Shown: piece after piece, positions 26,252 through 34,952 of the stretch
How the letters are laid out: every line of letters begins with the position of its first letter
Numbering within the stretch: the stretch's first letter is position 1
Source: JBNAVJ01 sp049700455
GTDB taxonomy: Bacteria > Bacteroidota > Ignavibacteria > Tepidaquicellales > Tepidaquicellaceae
DNA length: 64,000 nucleotides
Direction of reading: 5' to 3'
Assembly: GCA_049700455.1 (NCBI GenBank)
Contig: JBNAVJ010000006.1
Location: forward strand, 1 to 64,000
The notes under the pieces: model-generated
What the model was told of the DNA's origin: nothing
Databases searched by the model: none
Seen by the model: the letters and a program-made list of their open reading frames with translations, nothing else
Program-made: the position numbers and the translations under genes

Positions 26252-26359
26252 GCTGTTTTTGCCTCAAGACATCTCTTTTAAAGTTGTGTTTTAATTAACT
26301 AATAAATCGAAAGTCCTGCGATATTATAGTAAGAAAGATAATCCAATTTAAGTGTTAGT

Positions 26360-26587
26360 CTATTTTTTCCTTGAAATAAAAAATAGCAGCAGGGAAAGTA
26401 AAGCGCTTAAAAGTAGCATCGTTGCAAGTGGAATATATATAGTGAAATTTTTTCTTCGGATAATTATATCTCCCGGTAATTTTCCTAAAAATGGGATTCT
26501 ATCAAAGAAAAGTATAATTACCCCCACTATAATAATTATAGCTCCGAGTAGAATTATTACTTTTCCAAAGTTTTGAAACTCGTTCAT
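26360..26587 (-). CDS. DUF2905 small membrane protein
   Basis: A 75 aa protein with two membrane helices flanking the family signature DRIPFLGKLPGDIIIRRKNF. The frame could extend 14 residues further, but ATG 26587 (MNEFQNFGKVII) matches the normal start of the family. It is a single gene reversed relative to the long plus-strand run around it. The function of DUF2905 is unknown. Confidence 0.82.
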   Translation of the reverse strand: MNEFQNFGKVIILLGAIIIIVGVIILFFDRIPFLGKLPGDIIIRRKNFTIYIPLATMLLLSALLSLLLFFISRKK

Positions 26588-26658
26588 ATAAAAAATTAGT
26601 AAAAGTATCCGTAAAATAAAATCATTCAAACTCTACCTATTATTTTGTATTTTTGAAT

Positions 26659-28053
26659 ATGAACGCTGCACAAGTATTGGAAGTTAGACAGAAATTGGAA
26701 TCTTTAATCGGTAGAGATTATGTACTTACCGAATCTTTTGAACTTGAAAAATATTCCAGCGATGAAACCGAGAATTTAAGTTTTTTGCCAGATATAGTTG
26801 TAAAACCCGGTAGTGTTAATGAAATATCGTATGTTTTAGAGTTAGCCAATAAATACAAGATTCCGGTTACCCCACGTGGTGGTGGAACGGGGTTATCAGG
26901 GGGAGCATTACCAACTGAAGGAGGGATCGTTTTATCAACTGAACGAATGAATAAGATTCTTGAGATTGATAAGAAGAATTTTATTGTAGTTGTTGAACCA
27001 GGTGTGATTACCCAGACTCTCCAAGAAACTCTTGAATCAGAAGGACTTTTTTATCCTGTAGATCCAGCATCACGGGGAAGTTGTTTTATTGGCGGAAATG
27101 TTGCAGAAAATTCAGGGGGCCCGAGAGCTGTTAAATATGGAGTTACAAAAGATTATGTTTTAGGACTTGAAGTTGTTCTTCCAAATGGGGATGTAGTGAA
27201 TACTGGTTCTAAGACATTAAAGAATGCCACTGGTTATAATCTAACACAGCTTTTTGTTGGGAGTGAAGGCACACTTGGAGTTGTAACAAAAATTATTTTA
27301 AGGGTCCTATCTATACCTTTGTATCGTCGGGTTCTACTCGCAGCGTATAATGAAATAGATGAATGTATTTCCTCAGTAGCAGAATTGTTTATTGCGGGGA
27401 TTGTTCCAAGTGCTCTGGAATTTTTGGAAAGGGATGCTATACTGGCAACAGAAAGACATCTCGGGAAAAGATTTCCAAACAACACTGCTGGAGCTCAGTT
27501 GTTGATAGAACTGGATTCCCACGATAGAGAATTGATAGAAAAAGATGTTGAAAAGGTTTATGAGTTAGTAAGCAAATACGGAGCATACGAGGTAGTACTT
27601 GCAGAGGAAAAATCAAAAATGGAAGAGCTTTGGGCTTTACGGCGTGCAGTTGGAGAAGCTGTTAAATCAATTTCGAGTTATAAAGAAGAAGATACAGTTG
27701 TGCCCAGAAATAAATTGCCTTTTTTGCTCAGAGGAGTGAAAGAGATTTGTAAAGAATATGATGTTATTTCTATTTGTTATGGGCATGCGGGTGATGGGAA
27801 TCTCCATATAAATTTACTTAAAGGTTCTCTAAGTGATACAGAATGGAATTTAAAGGTTGATAAAGCTATAAGAGAAATTTTTGCTTTGACAGTATCACTT
27901 GGAGGGACTATCTCAGGAGAGCACGGAATAGGGTATTCTCAAAAGAACTATCTTCCAATAGCGTTGTCAGATAAAGAAATACAATTACAAAAATCTATCA
28001 AAAAATTATTTGACCCTAATAATATTTTGAATCCCAATAAAATATTCCCTTAA
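26659..28053 (+). CDS. FAD-linked oxidase, GlcD / D-lactate dehydrogenase type
   Basis: A flavoenzyme oxidising a 2-hydroxy acid (glycolate or D-lactate class). The PCMH-type FAD domain holds VTPRGGGTGLSGGALP and ENSGGPRAVKYGVTKDYVLG; the C-terminal domain carries the metal-binding CYGHAGDGNLHIN and GTISGEHGIG. ATG 26659 is chosen (464 aa); a TTG at 26653 would add two residues. No glcE or glcF genes are adjacent, so the electron acceptor is unclear. The thioesterase follows after 2 bases. Confidence 0.88.
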   Translation: MNAAQVLEVRQKLESLIGRDYVLTESFELEKYSSDETENLSFLPDIVVKPGSVNEISYVLELANKYKIPVTPRGGGTGLSGGALPTEGGIVLSTERMNKILEIDKKNFIVVVEPGVITQTLQETLESEGLFYPVDPASRGSCFIGGNVAENSGGPRAVKYGVTKDYVLGLEVVLPNGDVVNTGSKTLKNATGYNLTQLFVGSEGTLGVVTKIILRVLSIPLYRRVLLAAYNEIDECISSVAELFIAGIVPSALEFLERDAILATERHLGKRFPNNTAGAQLLIELDSHDRELIEKDVEKVYELVSKYGAYEVVLAEEKSKMEELWALRRAVGEAVKSISSYKEEDTVVPRNKLPFLLRGVKEICKEYDVISICYGHAGDGNLHINLLKGSLSDTEWNLKVDKAIREIFALTVSLGGTISGEHGIGYSQKNYLPIALSDKEIQLQKSIKKLFDPNNILNPNKIFP

Positions 28054-28055
28054 TA

Positions 28056-28469
28056 ATGATAAATTCAAGCACAACTACTCGAGTACTTTATGCACACACA
28101 GATAAGATGGGCATAGTCAATAACGAACGTTTTTTGGAGTTTTTTGAAATTGGAAGAGTAGAGTTACTTCGTAAGTTAGGTTATCCGTATAAAGAGATGG
28201 AAAACGAGATGATAGGACTTCCATTAATTGAGACTTATCTTAAGTTTATTTCTCCTGCGTATTATGATGATATAATTACAATTAATGCTTATCTTAAAGA
28301 AAAGCCTACTGCAAGAATAAAAATAGAATATGAACTTTTTGTTGAGAAAAGATTAGTATGCACAGGATATACCTTGCATAGCTTTGTGAACCTGAATACT
28401 TTTAAACCACGCCGCCCTCCTCAAAGATTGATAGAATTAATTGAAACATATGAAAACCAATCATTATAG
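28056..28469 (+). CDS. 4-hydroxybenzoyl-CoA thioesterase family (YbgC-like) acyl-CoA thioesterase
   Basis: A hot-dog-fold thioesterase of 137 aa. VLYAHTDKMGIVNNERFLEFFEIGRVELLR is the family's core helix region, with the catalytic Asp in HTDKMG. It probably hydrolyses short-chain or aromatic acyl-CoA; YbgC of the Tol-Pal system is the closest well-known type, but no tol genes are nearby. It overlaps nadC by about 20 bases, depending on the nadC start. Confidence 0.84.
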   Translation: MINSSTTTRVLYAHTDKMGIVNNERFLEFFEIGRVELLRKLGYPYKEMENEMIGLPLIETYLKFISPAYYDDIITINAYLKEKPTARIKIEYELFVEKRLVCTGYTLHSFVNLNTFKPRRPPQRLIELIETYENQSL

Positions 28470-29322
28470 TAATTTTGATTTTGATAAGGCAGCAACACTG
28501 ATTAAACTTGCGCTTAAGGAAGATATTGGTGATGGGGATGTTACTTCAAATTATTTAGTTCCGCCACGAGCAAGGTCCAGAGCATTTCTTGTCTTTAAAG
28601 ATAAAGGCATTATTGCAGGGTTAAAAATTTTTGAGCTTGTGTTTAAAATAATAGATTCAAATGTTAAGATTGAATTTTTTGTAAATGATGGTGACTTATT
28701 GAAATACAAAAAACGTATAGGAATAGTTGAAGGCAACACGCGTTCTATTCTTAAAGGGGAAAGAGTTGCTCTGAATATTTTACAGAGAATGAGTGGAATA
28801 GCAACAAATGTATGGAAATTGAAGCGTAAACTACAAAATAATAAAATCAAAATATTGGATACGAGAAAAACAACCCCTAATTTTAGACTTTTTGAAAAGC
28901 TTGCTGTAGCTATAGGGGGCGGAACAAATCACAGATTTGGTTTATATGATATGATTCTTGTAAAGGACAATCATATTGAAGTCTGTGGTGGAATAGAAAA
29001 TACGCTTAAGCAATTAAGTAAAATTAAGCATCTTACTTCACTAAAAATTGAAGTTGAGGTAAAAAATATTTCTGAACTTGAGATTGTTAAAGAATTGGGG
29101 GAAGGTATCGTTGATATTGTTATGCTGGACAATTTTAAAATTGAGGATATAAAAACTGCAATTAAAATTATTAATAGAAAATTTAGGGTGGAACTATCCG
29201 GGGGTATAAGCAGTATAAATATACAGAAATATGGTAAGCTAAAAGGTATAGACTTTATTTCCTCAGGGGCTGTGACGCATACTTATAAGTCATTAGATAT
29301 TGCTCTGGATTTTTTTGCTTGA
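28450..29322 (+). CDS. nadC: Nicotinate-nucleotide pyrophosphorylase (quinolinate phosphoribosyltransferase)
   Basis: It converts quinolinate and PRPP to nicotinate mononucleotide in de novo NAD synthesis. Landmarks are EDIGDGDVTS near the N-terminus, ERVALNILQRMSGIAT, LDTRKTTPNFR, GGGTNHRFGLYDMIL and KDNHIE, then VMLDNF and LSGGIS of the phosphate site. ATG 28450 is chosen (290 aa); TTG 28441 is possible. The TRKTTP segment normally reads TRKTxPG; here Gly is replaced by Asn. nadA and nadB are not in the window. Confidence 0.93.
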   Translation: MKTNHYSNFDFDKAATLIKLALKEDIGDGDVTSNYLVPPRARSRAFLVFKDKGIIAGLKIFELVFKIIDSNVKIEFFVNDGDLLKYKKRIGIVEGNTRSILKGERVALNILQRMSGIATNVWKLKRKLQNNKIKILDTRKTTPNFRLFEKLAVAIGGGTNHRFGLYDMILVKDNHIEVCGGIENTLKQLSKIKHLTSLKIEVEVKNISELEIVKELGEGIVDIVMLDNFKIEDIKTAIKIINRKFRVELSGGISSINIQKYGKLKGIDFISSGAVTHTYKSLDIALDFFA

Positions 29323-29379
29323 CTATTGAAACATAAAATTATACATTAATTTACTTCTTAAAATTAAAACTATAACACT

Positions 29380-29844
29380 ATGAAAACAAACTTATCAGTT
29401 ACCGGAACTTTCTTATTTATCCTGCTTGTTGGAGTTTTTTCTTTGTCCTGTGGAAAATTAAAAGAAGTTACCAAGGAAGTTTCAAGCAGTGAACCTCGGG
29501 TTTATTTTTGTGAACGATGGGATGCTGTAAAAAATGCTCCCGTTAATGAAAGCACCAGATTCACTCCTGGATACTTAACTGTTGTTCTTGAAATGCCAGG
29601 TGATAAAACTCTTGGTGTTGCTGAAGTAAATTTACGAATTACAAAGACAAAAGATGCAAGTGGGACTGCTGTTGAAAAAATAATAGGTACATTCCCATTT
29701 GAAGTGGAAGCCACCTGGAACACAGCTTATTTCTCTGACCCAGAAAACATCACATTTTCAGAACCAGGTACTTACAGAGTATCAGTTTACAAAAATGATG
29801 GGACATTGCTTGGTAGTGGGGAGTTAGAGGTTGTTAGTAAGTAA
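29380..29844 (+). CDS. Lipoprotein of unknown function
   Basis: A 154 aa protein with a lipoprotein signal: hydrophobic stretch TFLFILLVGVFSLSC with Cys24 as the lipidation site. The mature part is a single beta-rich domain: RVYFCERWD, YLTVVLEMPGDKTLG and ITFSEPGTYRVSVYKNDG. It may have an Ig- or C2-like fold. It is monocistronic and ends in a strong hairpin. No family was recognised. Confidence 0.72.
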   Translation: MKTNLSVTGTFLFILLVGVFSLSCGKLKEVTKEVSSSEPRVYFCERWDAVKNAPVNESTRFTPGYLTVVLEMPGDKTLGVAEVNLRITKTKDASGTAVEKIIGTFPFEVEATWNTAYFSDPENITFSEPGTYRVSVYKNDGTLLGSGELEVVSK

Positions 29845-29868
29845 AAAAGATTAATATATTTAAATATT

Positions 29869-29903
29869 AAAGGTTATTCTGTATTTTAGAATAACCTTTT
29901 TTT
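29869..29903 (+). terminator. Rho-independent terminator abutting the flippase start codon
   Basis: AAAGGTTATTCT (29869-29880) pairs perfectly with AGAATAACCTTT (29888-29899) around a 7-base loop, with the T run continuing to 29903. The next base is the A of the downstream gene's ATG. Confidence 0.85.
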
Positions 29904-31358
29904 ATGTTTGAAAAACTAAAGAGCCTTTCAAAAGATACTCTGATTTATGGAACCAGCACCATAGTGGGTAGGTTTCTAAATTTCTTGCTTGTTCCAATTT
30001 ACACCAATATTTTTTTACCGCAGGATTTTGGTATAGTTGCTAATGTCTATGCATACATAGCGATACTCAATGTTTTCTTTTCAATAGGGCTGGAATCAGG
30101 GTATTTTAAATTTGCTTCTACACTTGAAGTTGGCGATGCGAAAGAAAACTTTTCTCATCCTTTTCTTGGTATTTTATTAAATTCTTTTGTGATTTCTACG
30201 ATACTCTTTATTTTCGCACGACAATTTACTCCCCTCTTTCAGATAGCCGAAGAAAAATATCTTATTATTCAACTTACAGCTATAATTCTGTTTTTTGATG
30301 CAATATGTCTTGTCCCATTTGCATATTTAAGATTGGATCACAAACCGAAAAAATTTGCTCTTATCAGAATTATAAACATTGTAATAAATGTATTATTTAC
30401 AGTAATCCTTATAGTTATTTTAAGGGTTGGTATTATTGGTGTATTTTTGAGCAATGTTATAGCCTCTGTTTTTACCTTTGTGTTTTTATCTCCGATTGTG
30501 ATACGAAATTTAACTTTGCGGTTCAACAGAAAGCTTATAGTTGAACTTTTAAGATTTTCTATTCCATATATTCCGGCTGGAATTAGTTCAAACATTGTTC
30601 AAGTCATCAATCGTCCGATACTTACAGCTTTAACTAATGATGCTACGGTTGGTATATTTCAAGCTAATTATCGATTGGGGATTTTTATGATGCTTTTTGT
30701 TCAAATGTTTGAATTTGCATGGAGGCCATTTTTCTTAACTAATGCAAAAGAAAGTAACGCCAAAGAAATTTTTTCTCGGGTAATGACATTTTTCCTTGTT
30801 ATAGGCTCTTTCATATTTATAGTACTTTCTCTATTTGTAGAATATATTGCTAAAATAAAATTACCATTTAAGGGTTACCTTATTGGAAAGGCTTATTGGG
30901 ATGGTTTATATATAGTTCCACTTATTTTGTTGAGCTATCTTTTCTATGGGGTATATATTAATCTGATGGCTGGGATTTATATTGAAAAAAAGACCAAATA
31001 TTTACCTTACATTACCGGTTTTGCAGCACTAATAAATGTAATTGTCAATTTTGTGCTTATTCCGTTGATTGGAATGTTGGGAGCGGCTCTAGCAACTCTT
31101 TCCAGTTATGTTGTTATGATGTTAGGGATTTATTATGTGTCTCAAAAATTTTATCCTATTAAATATGAATATGGCAACATATTAAAAATAGTGCTTTCAG
31201 TAACCTTTTCTTTCGTCTTATTTTATTTAATAGTTGGGGGTATTGATGGGTGGTACATTAGAGCTTTAATAGTTTTATTATTTATTAGTATGTTGTTTAT
31301 CTTTCGTGTTATAAAAATTGAGCATATTAAAAAAATCTTAAATGTCAGAGCAGTTTAA
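29904..31358 (+). CDS. Polysaccharide flippase, Wzx/MATE-like
   Basis: A 484 aa membrane protein with about 14 helices from the polysaccharide-transporter branch of the MOP superfamily. It begins KSLSKDTLIYGTSTIVGRFLNFLLVPIYT, the standard N-terminus of these flippases in Bacteroidota, which supports ATG 29904 even though it directly follows a terminator's T run. It probably flips lipid-linked oligosaccharide across the inner membrane. The 3' end overlaps the NamZ gene by 17 bases, linking surface glycan export and wall turnover. Confidence 0.88.
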   Translation: MFEKLKSLSKDTLIYGTSTIVGRFLNFLLVPIYTNIFLPQDFGIVANVYAYIAILNVFFSIGLESGYFKFASTLEVGDAKENFSHPFLGILLNSFVISTILFIFARQFTPLFQIAEEKYLIIQLTAIILFFDAICLVPFAYLRLDHKPKKFALIRIINIVINVLFTVILIVILRVGIIGVFLSNVIASVFTFVFLSPIVIRNLTLRFNRKLIVELLRFSIPYIPAGISSNIVQVINRPILTALTNDATVGIFQANYRLGIFMMLFVQMFEFAWRPFFLTNAKESNAKEIFSRVMTFFLVIGSFIFIVLSLFVEYIAKIKLPFKGYLIGKAYWDGLYIVPLILLSYLFYGVYINLMAGIYIEKKTKYLPYITGFAALINVIVNFVLIPLIGMLGAALATLSSYVVMMLGIYYVSQKFYPIKYEYGNILKIVLSVTFSFVLFYLIVGGIDGWYIRALIVLLFISMLFIFRVIKIEHIKKILNVRAV

Positions 31359-32607
31359 AAATACTATATGGCAAAAGTTACCGTTTATTCTTGTTTTTAC
31401 GATTATTGTGTTTTCGGTATCTTTTATACGAGTTAATAAAGGCATTAGCGATGAGAGGTTAGATAATATAGGTTTTAAGCTTGGTAATGAAGTGCTGATA
31501 GGAGAGCACTTAGATTTGTTAGTTGACAAGAGGGTAGGATTAATTACTAACTCAACAGGAATTTTATCAGATGGAAAGCCACTGTATGAAGTGCTACTTG
31601 AAAGGGGAATAAAAGTAATTAGAATTTTTACTCCTGAACATGGATTTGAAGCGAATGACGATTACAGCTTAAAACTTCCTGTGCCGGTTACACCATTGTA
31701 CAAACAGAACAATCATTTGACCTCTTCTGATCTTGATAATATAGATGTTCTGATTTATGATATACAGGATTTGGGGGTAAGGTATTATACCTACATTTCT
31801 ACGCTTTATTACACTATGAGAGATGCCTGTGAGAATTATAAAGAATATATTGTATGTGATAGACCGTCTATTGCTTCACTTTCTTATATTGATGGATTTA
31901 TGCTTGATAGTAATTATGAATCGTTTGTTGGGGCAGTGCCTGTCCCGATTATGTATGGAATGACATCAGGGGAATTGGCACAATTGTTAAAAAGCCAGAT
32001 ATCCGGTAACAGCAATTTTAATTTAAAGGTCATTGCAATGAAGGGCTATACCCGCTTGACCAATTTTGAAACTCTAAATTTACCCTGGGTAAAACCATCT
32101 CCTAGTATTCCTGACTTAATGAGTGCAAGGTTATATCCTGCTTTATGTTTTCTGGAGGGTGTAAATATTTCGGTGGGGCGTGGAACAAATATCCCATTTC
32201 AGGTTTTTGGGGCACCGGGACTTAATACTGAAAATGTTATAAGCGAACTGGAAAAAGCCAATATCAAAGGAGTATCATTTTCATTGTGTTTGTTTACGCC
32301 GGATAAGAAAATTTCAAGTTATAATCCTGAATACATGTACAAAGAATGTAAAGGTATTGCTCTAAAAGTCACAGACTTCCAGAACTACGAGCCTGTAAAA
32401 ATAAATATTTTAATTTTGATAGCCCTCAAAAAACACTTTGCGGGTTTCAGATGGACAAAAAATAATTTTATTGATAAACTGGCTGGTACAAATAGACTGA
32501 GAAGAATGATTGATAACGGAAGTAGCTTTGAAGAAATTGTGGATAGTTATCAGGAGGATATAAAGAATTTCAATGAGCTTCGAACTAAATATTTATTGTA
32601 TAACTAA
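31342..32607 (+). CDS. DUF1343 / NamZ-type exo-beta-N-acetylmuramidase
   Basis: A 421 aa protein with one N-terminal membrane or signal helix (about residues 10-30). The DUF1343 domain follows: VGLITNSTGI, IRIFTPEHGFEA, DVLIYDIQDLGVRYYTYISTL, VCDRP and GVNISVGRGTNIPF. Characterised members (NamZ) release N-acetylmuramic acid from the non-reducing end of peptidoglycan fragments. A periplasmic or surface wall-recycling role is expected. It starts inside the flippase gene. Confidence 0.87.
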   Translation: MSEQFKNTIWQKLPFILVFTIIVFSVSFIRVNKGISDERLDNIGFKLGNEVLIGEHLDLLVDKRVGLITNSTGILSDGKPLYEVLLERGIKVIRIFTPEHGFEANDDYSLKLPVPVTPLYKQNNHLTSSDLDNIDVLIYDIQDLGVRYYTYISTLYYTMRDACENYKEYIVCDRPSIASLSYIDGFMLDSNYESFVGAVPVPIMYGMTSGELAQLLKSQISGNSNFNLKVIAMKGYTRLTNFETLNLPWVKPSPSIPDLMSARLYPALCFLEGVNISVGRGTNIPFQVFGAPGLNTENVISELEKANIKGVSFSLCLFTPDKKISSYNPEYMYKECKGIALKVTDFQNYEPVKINILILIALKKHFAGFRWTKNNFIDKLAGTNRLRRMIDNGSSFEEIVDSYQEDIKNFNELRTKYLLYN

Positions 32608-32618
32608 ATTTTATCACT

Positions 32619-32993
32619 ATGAAAAAATTCATTTTACTTACAGTTCTTCTTGTATTTGTTGGTTGCTCCAAATATGGAGACAAGGTCGTATTCAACAATA
32701 CAGAAATTTATTACACACACAAAGAGCTCGAAAATTATGCAAAGAAATTAGGAGAATATCTTCTCAAAACTGGTTTTGCGGATGGTAAGAAAAAATCTCT
32801 GCAACTTGATATAAAAAAAGATGTTTATATTGTAAAAATGGTCATAGCTCCTGAATCTCAAAATGCAGACTGGTTAAAAGAGGGGCTCATAGAATTTTCC
32901 AAAGAACTTATGCAAAATGTATTTGATGGTAAAATGGTTGTTGCTATTGCCACTGATGAGAATTTTAAGATATTAAAAATTCAGGACAAATGA
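32619..32993 (+). CDS. Small lipoprotein, unknown function
   Basis: A 124 aa protein with a signal ending LVFVGCSKYGD (Cys16 lipidated). The mature domain of ~105 residues alternates strand and helix: KVVFNNTEIYYTHKELENYA, SLQLDIKKDVYIVKMVIAP and KMVVAIATDENFKILKI. It starts 11 bases after NamZ and overlaps the next lipoprotein by 4 bases (ATGA), so the set is one transcript. No family was recognised. Confidence 0.72.
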   Translation: MKKFILLTVLLVFVGCSKYGDKVVFNNTEIYYTHKELENYAKKLGEYLLKTGFADGKKKSLQLDIKKDVYIVKMVIAPESQNADWLKEGLIEFSKELMQNVFDGKMVVAIATDENFKILKIQDK

Positions 32994-33490
32994 GAAAATC
33001 AAATTGTTTACCACCAAGTATTAAGGTTATTAAGATATCGCTGATTGTTCTTTTTACGGTGATGTTTATATCCTCCTGTAAAGACCGTTCCCCTCAGCCT
33101 GAACCTGATAAAACGCTGGGGACTGATACTACCGTAGTTCCTCCCGATACATCTACAAAATCTTCGGGGGGGAAAATAACGAAAGAAGAAGTACTCAAAA
33201 TGTTTTCTAAAGAATCTCATAATATAGAAAACAAGTTTGATCAAATTCAGAAAAANNNNNNNNNNGGGACTGCCTGGACCGGGGGCGGAATAATTGTCTA
33301 TGAAAAAGTTGGTGACGAGTTAAAGATAATAACCAAATATGACTGCGGGAACTCAATTATAAAAGAAATTAAGGATGGGGTGTTATATATGCAAGAACTT
33401 GAATATGCCCCGGGCGACCCAAATTGTTGTCCTTCGATAAGGAAACCTTATAAACTCGGTTTGGTTAACGGGAAACTTGAAAGGATATAA
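32990..33490 (+). CDS. Lipoprotein interrupted by an assembly gap
   Basis: The N-terminal part is a lipoprotein signal (ISLIVLFTVMFISSC, Cys30) followed by a Pro/Thr/Ser-rich spacer and a helical stretch (ITKEEVLKMFSKE). A run of ten N at 33256-33265 follows. The C-terminal part (YEKVGDELKIITKYDCGNS, EYAPGDPNCCPS) resembles the tail of small lipoproteins carrying a Cys-rich beta domain. The frame happens to stay open if the gap is exactly ten bases, but the true gap length is unknown. This could be one intact gene, a longer gene, or two halves. Treat the middle as missing data. Confidence 0.55.
   Translation: MRKSNCLPPSIKVIKISLIVLFTVMFISSCKDRSPQPEPDKTLGTDTTVVPPDTSTKSSGGKITKEEVLKMFSKESHNIENKFDQIQKXXXXGTAWTGGGIIVYEKVGDELKIITKYDCGNSIIKEIKDGVLYMQELEYAPGDPNCCPSIRKPYKLGLVNGKLERI
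33256..33265. other. Assembly gap (10 N)
   Basis: Ten consecutive undetermined bases inside a lipoprotein gene. A round number of Ns usually denotes a scaffolding join of unknown size, so distances across this point are not reliable. Confidence 0.97.
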
Positions 33491-33551
33491 TAAACTTAAG
33501 CAGCATAGATATTTCCAGGGCGATGATAAAAATAATTAAGAGAAATTTGTT

Positions 33552-34847
33552 TTAATTAAGTCCAAGTCTTTTAAATATCAAGTTTACATTCTTCAGTGCA
33601 TTTTTATAATTAAAGATGTCTTTAAAATCTTTATTATCTAAATAATGGGAGATAATATTGTTATTTCTCAGTAATTCTTCAAAGGGTATTTTTTCATTCC
33701 AGGATTGCATAGCAAGTTGTTGAATTATTTTATATGCATCTTCACGTGTCATTTTCTTTTCTATAAGTTTCAGTAAGGCAGATTGAGAAAAGATTAATCC
33801 GTTTGTAAGGTTTAAATTTTTCTGAATATTTTCTTTGTAAACGACAATATTTTCAATCAATTGATTTATTTTGAATAGCATATAATCAACAAGAATTGTA
33901 GAATCAGGAATAATAATTCGTTCTACGGAAGAATGGGAAATATCACGTTCATGCCAGAGGGGGATGTTTTCGAGAGCTGCAAAGGAATTTGCTCTTACAA
34001 CTCGAGCAAGACCACATAATTGTTCTGCAGTAATTGGATTTTTTTTGTGAGGCATTGCGGAAGAACCTTTCTGCCACTTACTAAAACTTTCTTCTAATTC
34101 AAGCACTTCGGTTCTTTGCAAATGTCTTATTTCAGTTGCAATCTTTTCAATACCGGAGGCTATTAGTGCAAGTGTGCTCATATATTGGGAGTGTATATCC
34201 CTCTGGATAATCTGGGTTGAAATTGAAGCCGGTCGTAGTCCTAACTTTTTACACACGTATTTTTCTACAAATGGAGAAATATGTTCATAAGTGCCAACCG
34301 CCCCCGAAATTTTTCCGACGCTAATAGCTTTAATTGCTAATTTCATCCTGTCTATGTTACGTTTAATCTCATCAAACCATAAGGCAAACTTTAAACCGAG
34401 AGTTATAGGTTCAGCATGTACATTATGGGTTCTTCCAATCATCAAAAGTGTTTTGTATTGTTTTGCTTTTCGTGCAAGTGTCCGCTTAAAAGTTTCCAGA
34501 TTTTCCAAAATCAGATTTCCCGCTTCTTTCATTTGATAGGAAAGTGTTGTATCGAGAATATCTGAACTGGTCATCCCCATATGTATAAACCTTGAGTCAG
34601 GACCTACATATTCCGCAACATTTGTAAGAAATGCTATAACATCATGTTTTACAATCTCCTCGATTTCAAGTATTCTTTTGACTTCAAATTGGGCTTTTTC
34701 TTGAATGGTTTTAAGAGAAGATTCCGGAATGAGTCCTAACTTTGATTGTGCTTCACAGGCAAGAAGTTCAATCCTTAACCAAATACTAAACTTTGTTTCA
34801 TCTTTCCAAATTGATGCTATGGGTTCTCGGGAATATCGTGGAATCAT
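33552..34847 (-). CDS. purB: Adenylosuccinate lyase
   Basis: It splits SAICAR and adenylosuccinate in purine synthesis. The fumarase/aspartase superfamily signature GSSAMPHKKNPI lies at about residues 257-268 and carries the catalytic Ser loop. TSSDILDTTLS and GRTHNVHAEP (with the conserved His) precede it. The 431 aa length is typical of the B. subtilis-like form. It is on its own on the minus strand, convergent with the lipoprotein and divergent from the T9SS-exported protein. Confidence 0.95.
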   Translation of the reverse strand: MIPRYSREPIASIWKDETKFSIWLRIELLACEAQSKLGLIPESSLKTIQEKAQFEVKRILEIEEIVKHDVIAFLTNVAEYVGPDSRFIHMGMTSSDILDTTLSYQMKEAGNLILENLETFKRTLARKAKQYKTLLMIGRTHNVHAEPITLGLKFALWFDEIKRNIDRMKLAIKAISVGKISGAVGTYEHISPFVEKYVCKKLGLRPASISTQIIQRDIHSQYMSTLALIASGIEKIATEIRHLQRTEVLELEESFSKWQKGSSAMPHKKNPITAEQLCGLARVVRANSFAALENIPLWHERDISHSSVERIIIPDSTILVDYMLFKINQLIENIVVYKENIQKNLNLTNGLIFSQSALLKLIEKKMTREDAYKIIQQLAMQSWNEKIPFEELLRNNNIISHYLDNKDFKDIFNYKNALKNVNLIFKRLGLN

Positions 34848-34908
34848 AGTGTTTTATTCTAATATATTATTTATTGGTTGAAATTTAAAGAACATTTTGT
34901 AGTAGCAC

Positions 34909-34936
34909 TTGATAATTAATAACCTTAAATTATATA
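34909..34936 (+). promoter_or_regulatory. Candidate promoter for the T9SS-exported protein
   Basis: TTGATA (34909-34914) and TATATA (34931-34936) are separated by 16 bases, 17 bases before the ATG at 34953, in the divergent region between purB and the exported protein. This resembles a sigma-70 promoter but lies in very AT-rich sequence. Confidence 0.3.
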
Positions 34937-34952
34937 GATAAAAACTTTTATT

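Noticed and set aside
26352..26576. Plus-strand open frame of 74 codons opposite the DUF2905 gene
   Set aside because: The minus strand codes the recognised DUF2905 signature; the plus frame is its shadow.
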